Shown piece by piece: positions 16,006-22,468 of a stretch of DNA of 22,468 nt. Below the pieces are notes generated by a model. That model had not been told where the DNA came from. It saw nothing but the letters and a program-made list of their open reading frames with translations, and made no database searches. Source of the stretch: a virus; IMG/VR virus record IMGVR_UViG_3300031566_000398, positions 1-22,468 of that record; one strand, 5' to 3'. The translations under genes were made by a program, and so were the position numbers. The first letter of the stretch is position 1, and the number at the start of each line of letters is the position of its first letter.

Positions 16006-16398
16006 ATGGCACTACTCACAGTCCAGAACGAAGATGAGCTCGTGCTCGGCGTTCCGACCTATGTCAACCCGACGACGCCGCTCGGTGATACGTTCATCAA
16101 CACGGGGCAGGAGGGAATCTGGGTCAACAACCAGACGATCTCGATCATCAAGCTCGTTATCAACAGTGTGGATTCCAACTTCGGCTCTTACCCGGAGAAA
16201 GTCATGCAGATCGGTGCCGGAGATACCAAGCTGGGACTTCGTATGGACGGTCGTCGTTTCAACGACGATTACGGCCAGGTGTCATTTCTGATGACTGACA
16301 ACTCCGGAGCGTCCGCCACCGTACCCGGCGCCGTGTTGACCAATATGTCCAACGTCTGGGTCGCAGTCGTTCGTTACCGAACGTGGTTCAAGGATTAG
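16006..16398 (+). CDS. Small beta-rich structural protein, possible decoration-type
   Basis: This 130-residue protein starts at ATG 16006 with the TAGGAG site overlapping the upstream stop. It has no cysteine and no signal peptide. The sequence alternates short strands: GDTFINTGQEGIWVNN, ISIIKLVINS, then an M-D-G-R-R-F-N-D-D-Y-G-Q-V-S-F stretch and a closing VAVVRYRTWF. The order (N-x-G, short strands, a R-F-N-D turn, then G-x-V-x-F) resembles small decoration or fibre-associated proteins of phages, but I cannot name a family. Its codon use is strongly biased to C-ending codons (10 AAC to 1 AAT by my count), like the capsid genes, so it may be a high-copy virion protein. Confidence 0.6.
   Translation: MALLTVQNEDELVLGVPTYVNPTTPLGDTFINTGQEGIWVNNQTISIIKLVINSVDSNFGSYPEKVMQIGAGDTKLGLRMDGRRFNDDYGQVSFLMTDNSGASATVPGAVLTNMSNVWVAVVRYRTWFKD
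16390..16394 (+). promoter_or_regulatory. Ribosome binding site that favours ATG 16401 over GTG 16383
   Basis: AAGGA lies six bases upstream of ATG 16401, an ideal distance. A GTG at 16383 in the same frame would add six residues in front of the signal peptide and has no comparable site. The ATG also leaves a 2-base gap from the upstream stop, matching local packing. Confidence 0.6.
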
Positions 16399-16400
16399 GA

Positions 16401-19259
16401 ATGACAAAGACAAATCGAAACTGGATCCTGCTTGGACTGCTCATCTTCACGATGGTCTTCTGGGCTTTTGTATCAGAAGCACAGCCGGTGTTCTCCAACG
16501 CGAGGCATCTCAGTGCCTCGGGGAATCCAAACACTGTCGGTGCTACCTGTGCAGCAACGGGCATCAGCAAAGATCGCTACGTCAACACAGACGATGCGAT
16601 GGAATGGTACTGCTCTGCTGTAGACACTTGGCTCATGTTCCCGGGGGGCGCGGGTATCACTTCAGCAGCAGTGGAAACGTTGATCGAGAGCGAGACGAAG
16701 ATCCATCGCATGTGCGACTGGGATAACGACGGCACGACCTACGTGACGTGCACCGCGAAGGACTTCGTTGGAGCCGTCGAGACTCCGTGGTGCAAGTATT
16801 CCGGCGAGGTGATCTGGCCCGACTTCGCCGACGACCTCAACGCGGCTGTCCACCAGACTGACAGCAACGCAGCTTGCGAGACTGTGGCAACGGGTGACAC
16901 GATCCTGCTCGACAACGCGATTTATCCCATCGCGCCTTGTCAGAATTCAACGTCAGGAGCGGGCGTTGACTACAGCAATCCGTTTGATCGTTCGCAGGTT
17001 GCGACGTTCCCTGTAGACGCAGCAATCGAAGCTGAGTGTGCCGTCGACAAGCAGGGGAACCTGCTCCACGGACTTCAGTTTCAGGACTGGCAGGGAGTCA
17101 TCCAGGGCGCTGGATGGGATCTACGCTCTTCAACGCAGACGGAAATTGATCTGCGTGCTGAGGGTCGCACGGTCGGATCTACGATCGTCATCGACGAGGG
17201 GCCGGTCATCGGGGACTGGTTCGGGACCACGGAGCATCACAAGCCGTTCGGATTCGGCTTCCAGGATGCCCCGTGCGGAAGTGGACAGTACAACTCTTGT
17301 CATACAGGGACGGGCACCTACGACCTCGGTCTTGGCGTAACGCCCAGCCTCGTAGCAAAGGACTTGACGCAAATCGAGACGACGGGCACTGGAGAAGGCT
17401 TCATGCTCTGTATCAGTGGAGCCTACGCGGATCAGCTCGTTGCGGGTGATCTCCTGGGCGTGGGCGCCGCGTATGACGCTACGCCTCTTCAACAGGGCAG
17501 CGCGCTCACGACGCTGACGTTCAAGGAAGCCATCACACCGACGGCGAGCGATGCCTGCGATCTGGTTGCTGGCACGAACAAGTGGATCCGCTTCGGTGCC
17601 CATCCGCTTGGCATCGGTGCTAACAATCCAGGCGTCAGTCGGATGCACGTGACGCAGCCACAGGGTGAGATCATCGGGCTGACGTCATTCGGCGTCGTGC
17701 AAATTCCTGCCGGCCGGTTGAACGGCAAGATGGTTCTGCGCGATCTGACCGTGGAGCCGCAGGACATCTGGAACGGCGGTGGTGATTGCGTCGTTGCGAC
17801 GGGCCTTGCCGACTACGACTTCTACTTTGACGGTGACGACACGCTGAGCGCTGATGAAGCGGGCAAACCTCGTGGTCTGGACGTCGATGCTCCAGACTGC
17901 GATACGACGACAATGATCTCGATGCACGAGGGATCTGAGACTCACATGCAGCGCGTTGCAGTCAAACATTGGGGTCACTTCGCGATGGACGGCATCGGCG
18001 CTGGACAGCGTGGCGTGTTCGAAGACGTCCAGATGATGTACGGCAACGGTCAGTCGATCGACGACGGTGGACAGAAGGGAGAATACGTTCGCGTTACGAT
18101 TTCCAAGTCCGTGTTCGTCGGCTCGATCTTCGCAGCCTACGGACCGCGACGCGTCACCGGGATGCGCATCATAGACTCCGGCTTCAGCACGATCTTCACG
18201 CTCAACCCCGACAACAACTTCTCCGAACTGCTGGACACGGAGATCATCAGTTCCTCGTTCGTCACGGCCGTTATCGTCAACGAGGGAGCGCAGTTCAACA
18301 CGGTACGGAACCTCACGTCGCGTGGTAGAACGGCAAGCTGGAACGCCAGCTCACCCAGTTCGAGCATGATCATGATCGAGGCTGGGAACGGGTTCGAGCA
18401 CATTACAGGCAACACCTTCAGCGGCATCCGCGATGCTCCGCCGATGGGTACGTGGGCGTGGGACTCCGTTGACAAGACGGGTCGGCAGGGGCTCGTCAAG
18501 GTCAACCTGTACGGAACCGAAGAGGGCGTTGACCTGATCTACGGCAACACGTTCAACGACATGTACATGGACGTCTATGGAGCATCGAAGGCTGACGCGC
18601 GCATGGTCTGCATGATCAAGGGGCTGGACGAAACCGGGCGGCGGTTGGAGTTCTTCACCAACAACACTTTCTCCGATCTGGAGATCTTGGGCGGTGGAAA
18701 GATATTCGGTGGAACCGTGGGATCGAATGACGCCTGTTCGGTGGGTGACGTCTCTACGGTACTTCCGACTGGCTGCAATCTCTTCGAGTGGCCTGGAGGT
18801 ATCCGCACCCACGCCAAATCCCAGTGCGGCCGCATGAAAGCCCGGTGGGTTGGGCGATACAACGACTCTGCTGCAATCACCGTGGACGGAACGTGGCAGC
18901 AGATGACCACTGGTTCGGAACTCTCGAATTACGGTGGCGCGCGAGACTTCAGCTTCGCAACACCCAAGCTGACGTTCAACCGGAACATGGTGGCGACGGC
19001 ACGACTTCGCTGTGCGACCAAGTGGGCCGCGAGTAACAAGGTCCACGCCATCGGCATTGGCGTGGACGATGCGACACCGATCGCGAATGCAGATCAGCCT
19101 ATCGGTCTGGTGAGCGGTGGCGACTGGCGGGTGTCGGACATCACGATCGCGTTGACGAATCCGACATCCATCAAGCCGTGGCTGATTCCATATTTCGGAA
19201 CTTCAAACCCAGTCACGGTGACGTGGGACAACTGCATCGTAGAGGTCATCGAAGAATGA
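16401..19259 (+). CDS. Exported beta-helix tail-fibre/adhesin-like protein
   Basis: This 952-residue protein begins with a Sec-type signal: Lys3/Arg6, then a hydrophobic core from Trp8 to about Val24, and a plausible cut after Ala27 (S-E-A). Residues about 430-775 look like a right-handed parallel beta-helix, with repeated turns such as GNTFSG, GNTFND and NNTFSD and rungs ending in small residues. Residues about 814-952 form a beta-sandwich resembling C1q/TNF-like fibre tips. Around 20 cysteines are spread through the protein, far more than in the tail genes upstream. Beta-helix fibres often bind or cut surface polysaccharide, but no catalytic residues can be picked out with confidence. The position after a fibre gene argues for a virion fibre; the signal peptide argues for export. 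The next gene overlaps the stop in ATGA. Confidence 0.75.
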   Translation: MTKTNRNWILLGLLIFTMVFWAFVSEAQPVFSNARHLSASGNPNTVGATCAATGISKDRYVNTDDAMEWYCSAVDTWLMFPGGAGITSAAVETLIESETKIHRMCDWDNDGTTYVTCTAKDFVGAVETPWCKYSGEVIWPDFADDLNAAVHQTDSNAACETVATGDTILLDNAIYPIAPCQNSTSGAGVDYSNPFDRSQVATFPVDAAIEAECAVDKQGNLLHGLQFQDWQGVIQGAGWDLRSSTQTEIDLRAEGRTVGSTIVIDEGPVIGDWFGTTEHHKPFGFGFQDAPCGSGQYNSCHTGTGTYDLGLGVTPSLVAKDLTQIETTGTGEGFMLCISGAYADQLVAGDLLGVGAAYDATPLQQGSALTTLTFKEAITPTASDACDLVAGTNKWIRFGAHPLGIGANNPGVSRMHVTQPQGEIIGLTSFGVVQIPAGRLNGKMVLRDLTVEPQDIWNGGGDCVVATGLADYDFYFDGDDTLSADEAGKPRGLDVDAPDCDTTTMISMHEGSETHMQRVAVKHWGHFAMDGIGAGQRGVFEDVQMMYGNGQSIDDGGQKGEYVRVTISKSVFVGSIFAAYGPRRVTGMRIIDSGFSTIFTLNPDNNFSELLDTEIISSSFVTAVIVNEGAQFNTVRNLTSRGRTASWNASSPSSSMIMIEAGNGFEHITGNTFSGIRDAPPMGTWAWDSVDKTGRQGLVKVNLYGTEEGVDLIYGNTFNDMYMDVYGASKADARMVCMIKGLDETGRRLEFFTNNTFSDLEILGGGKIFGGTVGSNDACSVGDVSTVLPTGCNLFEWPGGIRTHAKSQCGRMKARWVGRYNDSAAITVDGTWQQMTTGSELSNYGGARDFSFATPKLTFNRNMVATARLRCATKWAASNKVHAIGIGVDDATPIANADQPIGLVSGGDWRVSDITIALTNPTSIKPWLIPYFGTSNPVTVTWDNCIVEVIEE

Positions 19260-21118
19260 AGTACCTACTTCTACTCATTTCGATTCTGCTGCTCGCGGCG
19301 CCGTCGTTGTCGCACGAAGGGGTTTCGGTCACCACGTCGGCTCAGCTCAAAGTGGCGATGGACGAGGGTGAGCTTCGAATCCGTGGTGGCAACGCCAACC
19401 AGGGCACCATCACGATCAGCTCGCCCGTGACGTGGAATCTCCAGTATTACCCTGCCGGCTCTGTCGTGAAGATGGATGATATTCAGCTTACGCTCGGCGC
19501 GAACATCACGATGATCAACGTGCCAGACAACTTCTCCATCAACCACTTTGGAACACTCAGCACGACTGGAGCGAACCGCATAATCTCCAGTGATCGAACG
19601 ACAGGCGATCAGCTCGACTGGAACGTCGTCACCATTGCCGTTCCGACAACGCTCAGCCTGTCTTTCGACAACATGACGGTGGTCTACCACCGACTGAAGG
19701 GCGCCGGGGCATCCGATGCCGTTGGAACGATCGCAGCAACAGGAGGAGCGCCGGGCATTCTCATCGCTGCGGCATGGGCATCGCAGTATGAGAATCGGAC
19801 AGGAGTAGCAGCGTGGACGTCCGCACTCGACCTCGGACTTCAGGATCTCGTCTCATTCTCGAATGTGATGTACCGATGCACGGCTGCAAACTGCCTTGGC
19901 TCTGAAGGAGATCCGACCGTCAACTCTGAGTGGGTGGTCGTCGCACCAGACACAGACACGATCTTCACACCGAACACCGCTCCTGGCGTGGATCACGCGA
20001 GCTACGTGGCGGGGCACACTAATGGAGCAAACTGTGCGGCTGGAGAGATACCTCTCGGCGTGGACGCTGCTGGCGTGGTGGAGAGCTGTTACGAGCCGAC
20101 TGAATCGGACATTACCGATCTAGCGCATACGCCCCCGCTAAACGACCTGTCGGACGTCACACTGACAACGCCGGCCGTAGGAGCCACGCTGGTCAAGAGC
20201 GCAGGCAACTGGGTGGATGGACAGCTCGACCTAGCCGATGCGGATGCGGTCACTGGTCTGCTGCCGGACGCCAACGTAGCTGCGACGATTGCTCGGGACT
20301 CGGAGATCACCACCGACATCTCCACACACGCAGCGATAAGCGCAGCACATCATACGGCGACGGTAGAAACAAACAGCCTCGAAACTACTATCACAGGAGT
20401 TCTTTCCACTGAGGTGTTCGTCGGTAGCGGTGCCGATGCCGGTGCATTCGTCGCCCTGAGCGGTGATGCGACGATGACGAGCGGTGGCGTGGTAACTGTG
20501 GTCGATGATCTGCACGCGCACACGACTACGAGTCTTTCCGGCATCGACATATCAGACGATACGAATCTCGCGGTCACGGCACCTGTGGTGCTGACGGGTG
20601 ACACGGTGAGCGTGACGCTGGGCACGAGGCAGAAATACATGCCCGCCTATTCGCTGGAGGTGGACGGTACGCAATGCGCGAATCCGGCATCGGTGACCAT
20701 CAACAGTGGGCCGATCGTCGGTGCGATCGTCTGCGCGGACAACGCATCGTCGGCCATCTACGGGAGCCTGCCGCTACCGGATAATTACAGCGGCACTACG
20801 GTGACGTTCGAGATGCACGCGCACGAAGCAGCCGGTACGGGTGTGCTCTCGATGGACTTCTCGGGCCAGTGCCGCAGCAACAGCGACGTCATCAATTCGA
20901 CCTGGGGGTCGGCTGTTGAAGCTGCCGTGACGTTCGCTACGGCGAACGACTTGATGATCGACGCCACGGCTGCGGTCACCCCGGACGGCACCTGTGCTGC
21001 GGGGGATCATCTGTTCTGGCGTGCTGTGATGGACTCAACGACAACGACAACGGCGACGGCCAATATTCTCGGCGTGCTCGTACAGTACGAGATTGCCGAC
21101 TTTGATGAGGTGGACTGA
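19256..21118 (+). CDS. Exported repetitive fibre-like protein with C-terminal beta-sandwich
   Basis: I place the start at ATG 19256, which overlaps the previous stop (ATGA). The frame is open further upstream, but this start alone gives a clean signal peptide: Lys2, a Leu/Ile core, and a plausible cut after Ser19 (S-L-S). The protein has 620 residues. Residues about 20-200 are beta-rich. Residues about 240-450 are low-complexity Ala/Thr/Asp/Val repeats typical of phage fibre shafts, including NCAAGEIPLGVDAAGVVESC, a cysteine-bracketed unit seen in many environmental phage fibres. Residues about 460-620 form a beta-sandwich with paired cysteines. It has 8 cysteines. It probably acts with the beta-helix protein before it. 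An enzymatic role is not indicated. Confidence 0.72.
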   Translation: MKYLLLLISILLLAAPSLSHEGVSVTTSAQLKVAMDEGELRIRGGNANQGTITISSPVTWNLQYYPAGSVVKMDDIQLTLGANITMINVPDNFSINHFGTLSTTGANRIISSDRTTGDQLDWNVVTIAVPTTLSLSFDNMTVVYHRLKGAGASDAVGTIAATGGAPGILIAAAWASQYENRTGVAAWTSALDLGLQDLVSFSNVMYRCTAANCLGSEGDPTVNSEWVVVAPDTDTIFTPNTAPGVDHASYVAGHTNGANCAAGEIPLGVDAAGVVESCYEPTESDITDLAHTPPLNDLSDVTLTTPAVGATLVKSAGNWVDGQLDLADADAVTGLLPDANVAATIARDSEITTDISTHAAISAAHHTATVETNSLETTITGVLSTEVFVGSGADAGAFVALSGDATMTSGGVVTVVDDLHAHTTTSLSGIDISDDTNLAVTAPVVLTGDTVSVTLGTRQKYMPAYSLEVDGTQCANPASVTINSGPIVGAIVCADNASSAIYGSLPLPDNYSGTTVTFEMHAHEAAGTGVLSMDFSGQCRSNSDVINSTWGSAVEAAVTFATANDLMIDATAAVTPDGTCAAGDHLFWRAVMDSTTTTTATANILGVLVQYEIADFDEVD

Positions 21119-21678
21119 TGCGACGGTTTCTCCTAGTTCTGATTCTTCTCATGGCAACCAGCGCATCCGCGATCGACGTGACGATCACGATCCCGGCAGC
21201 GGTGACCACAGACTTCGTGGATGCTTGTAAACGGATCAGCCGGCAATACGGTACGAAGCAATTCACAAACGGAGTCGCGGCTGGCACGCTTTCCCGAGAG
21301 GACTGCTTGCTCAAGATGCTGTCCGAGTACATGGTGCCTGAGATTCGCGATGTTGAATCGCGAGTACAGCGCAACGTGGGACGGTCTGCCGTCTCTTCTG
21401 TCGTGACTACCTTCGAGTCTGGTTTTGCCTGGAGTCCGCCGCTGGCAGTCTGCGGGGACAGCGAGATTGACGCGAACGTGGGGGAGTCCTGCGACAATGG
21501 AGGTTCGAACGGATCTGCGATGCCTTGCTTGCCGTCATGTTCGATTGCGACGTGCGGTGATGCGACTGTTTGCTCGGATGCAGCGTGCACGAGCGGACCC
21601 GGTGGCGGTCCTGAGGAATGCGATCCCGGCGTGTCTGGCATCGCATCGTGTGACGTAACATGCGCCGTCATACCGTAA
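21118..21678 (+). CDS. Exported small protein with two myxobacterial-type cysteine-rich repeats
   Basis: This 186-residue protein starts at ATG 21118 (TGATG overlap). Residues 1-18 are a classical signal peptide, with Arg2-Arg3, a Leu/Val/Ile core and A-S-A before Ile19. Residues 33-75 are helical, with ACKRISRQYG and EDCLLKMLSEYMVPEI, a motif pair common in small phage tail-region proteins. Residues 112-182 hold ten cysteines in two units: CGD-x(7)-GESCDNGG...C-x3-C (112-141) and CGD...EECDPG...C-x3-C (146-182). This matches the plan of the cysteine-rich repeat family (DUF4215-like) common on the surfaces of Myxococcota and related bacteria. The repeats presumably fold by disulfides outside the cytoplasm. 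The function is unknown; adhesion is a reasonable guess. Confidence 0.75.
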   Translation: MRRFLLVLILLMATSASAIDVTITIPAAVTTDFVDACKRISRQYGTKQFTNGVAAGTLSREDCLLKMLSEYMVPEIRDVESRVQRNVGRSAVSSVVTTFESGFAWSPPLAVCGDSEIDANVGESCDNGGSNGSAMPCLPSCSIATCGDATVCSDAACTSGPGGGPEECDPGVSGIASCDVTCAVIP

Positions 21679-22468
21679 TCGCGTTAGTTGTAGTCGCGAT
21701 CTGCTGTCTCGCGTTCGTCCCTGGACGAAAGCGTGGCGGCGGTGGCGGTACTCCTGCACCTGATTGGACTGCATCGTTCGTCGCCGTTTGGCTGCTAGAA
21801 GAATCAAGTGGAACGCGCTTGAATGAGTCCGCCACTACATGCGGTTCAGATTGTAACTTCGGTACTCTCTTGGGCTCTCCAAGTCAGGACGCTACGAATT
21901 ACGTTGAAGGATCAGCCAGTGTCGTCGGGAATAGAGCTGACGGTGCCGACCAAGTTCTTTGTACTGAGTCGGTTTGCAATGAGTTAAAGCTGTATTCCCC
22001 AGTGAGTTGGGGTGGCTGGTATCGTCAACAGCAAAATGGGAACAACACGAACGCTTTTCAAGCTAAGGCTTACTCGTCCCCATACCGAGGGTATTCGTTA
22101 TCACATTTTCGATGGGGATCGCCGAACCATCATTACGAATGTACGGTTGAAGGCATAACCACGACCATGAGTACGGCGAGTGCTCTTAATACGTGGGAGC
22201 ACAGGGTGTGCACTTATCAAGATGACGCAGACGATGAGCTGAACGCATACCGAAACGCAGTTCTTAATGCGACACCAAGCACAGGAGCAGTGACGGCTGG
22301 TGGTGGCTCTTACGATCCCATTGGTATAGGGGGAGGTTGGGGTTTAGGTGGTGGTGCGGATGAGCAATTCGTGATCTCCGTCGAGCTAAGCGCTGAACAG
22401 ATTTGTCGCATTGTTTCGTGCCAGATTGATGGCTCCCTGTGTACCTGTAGCGGAGCAAGCTACACGGA
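21660..22468 (+). CDS. LamG/concanavalin-like lectin with N-terminal hydrophobic anchor (3' truncated)
   Basis: I read this frame by hand from ATG 21660 to the window end (269 codons, no stop), overlapping the previous gene by 19 bases. An in-frame TGA at 21651-21653 fixes the start. Residues 4-21 are hydrophobic, but with Cys15-Cys16 and no clear cleavage motif, so an uncleaved anchor is possible; R23-K24-R25 and a glycine run follow. From about residue 35 the pattern DWTASFVAVWLLEESSGTRL, then Y-V-E-G-S-A-S-V, then an R-V-C-T-Y...N-A-Y-R-N-A-V strand pair fits LamG/concanavalin-A-like lectin domains. The motif LSAEQICRIVSCQIDGSLCT near residues 243-262 packs several cysteines. Such domains bind carbohydrate. 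The true C-terminus lies outside the window. Confidence 0.78.
   Translation, partial: MRRHTVIALVVVAICCLAFVPGRKRGGGGGTPAPDWTASFVAVWLLEESSGTRLNESATTCGSDCNFGTLLGSPSQDATNYVEGSASVVGNRADGADQVLCTESVCNELKLYSPVSWGGWYRQQQNGNNTNAFQAKAYSSPYRGYSLSHFRWGSPNHHYECTVEGITTTMSTASALNTWEHRVCTYQDDADDELNAYRNAVLNATPSTGAVTAGGGSYDPIGIGGGWGLGGGADEQFVISVELSAEQICRIVSCQIDGSLCTCSGASYT

Noticed and set aside
16383-16400. GTG start giving six more residues to the beta-helix protein
   Set aside because: It lacks a good ribosome binding site, while ATG 16401 has AAGGA at an ideal distance and starts directly with a signal peptide n-region.
18351-19046. A 231-codon minus-strand open frame opposite the beta-helix gene
   Set aside because: It is antisense to a clearly coding frame, shows shadow-type composition and has no family resemblance.
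19178-19255. An upstream start that would extend the second exported protein by 26 residues
   Set aside because: It would put a His/Arg-rich stretch before the signal peptide and overlap the previous gene by 82 bases. ATG 19256 in the ATGA overlap fits both coupling and export.
20976-21671. A 231-codon minus-strand open frame across the 19256/21118 junction
   Set aside because: Both genes it opposes have signal peptides and coherent domains. This frame has a Pro/Ser/Arg-rich translation without domain pattern.
21660-21725. Lipoprotein signal (lipobox) at Cys15/Cys16 of the LamG-like protein
   Set aside because: The residues before the cysteines (V-V-A-I) do not fit the L-[AS]-[GA]-C pattern well. 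An uncleaved anchor or ordinary signal peptide is more likely.
15053-22468. Diversity-generating retroelement acting on a fibre gene
   Set aside because: No reverse transcriptase, no template repeat and no near-repeat with adenine-biased changes is visible in the window. The cement gene's possible relation to phage BPP-1 is not enough.

Overview
The window is a contiguous piece of a tailed-phage (Caudoviricetes) or prophage genome. Every gene is on the + strand, packed head to tail, often with ATGA or TGATG stop/start overlaps. The gene order is the classical lambda-type late order, which points to a siphovirus with a long flexible non-contractile tail. No bacterial housekeeping gene, tRNA, integrase, lysis gene or packaging gene is visible. 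The host cannot be read directly. Strong Shine-Dalgarno sites, Sec-type signal peptides and a cysteine repeat resembling the one expanded in Myxococcota suggest a Gram-negative, possibly deltaproteobacterial-type host, but that is inference.

Region 1 (1-2842) is the head and neck. It holds the 3' end of the major capsid protein, a probable capsid cement protein bracketed by two strong hairpins, a small unknown acidic protein, a DnaT-like head-tail adaptor, and three small neck or tail-completion proteins ending in the tail terminator. Region 2 (2855-8058) is the tail shaft: a tail tube protein carrying an inserted small domain; tail assembly chaperones G and G-T, linked by a textbook -1 frameshift heptamer (G GGA AAC) directly in front of the G stop codon; and a 1058-residue tape measure protein.

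Region 3 (8055-15049) is the tail tip in lambda order: M-like, L-like, K-like NlpC/P60 peptidase, then a 1907-residue protein that joins an I-like beta-grasp/hydrophobic segment to a very large J. The L-like protein lacks an Fe-S cysteine domain and the K-like protein has no room for a JAMM domain. Region 4 (15053-16398) holds a short fibre with a recognisable C-terminal receptor-binding-like domain, and a small beta-rich protein whose codon use resembles the capsid genes.

Region 5 (16401 to the end) is the most unusual part. Four tightly coupled genes sit where tail fibres normally do, yet each protein begins with a Sec-type signal peptide or hydrophobic anchor and is rich in cysteine. They are a beta-helix fibre with a C-terminal beta-sandwich, a repetitive fibre with a second beta-sandwich, a small protein ending in two myxobacterial-type cysteine-rich repeats, and a LamG/concanavalin-like lectin that runs off the window. 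They look like a module of exported, disulfide-bonded adhesins or fibres encoded by the phage. There is no gene-free stretch longer than about 75 bases.
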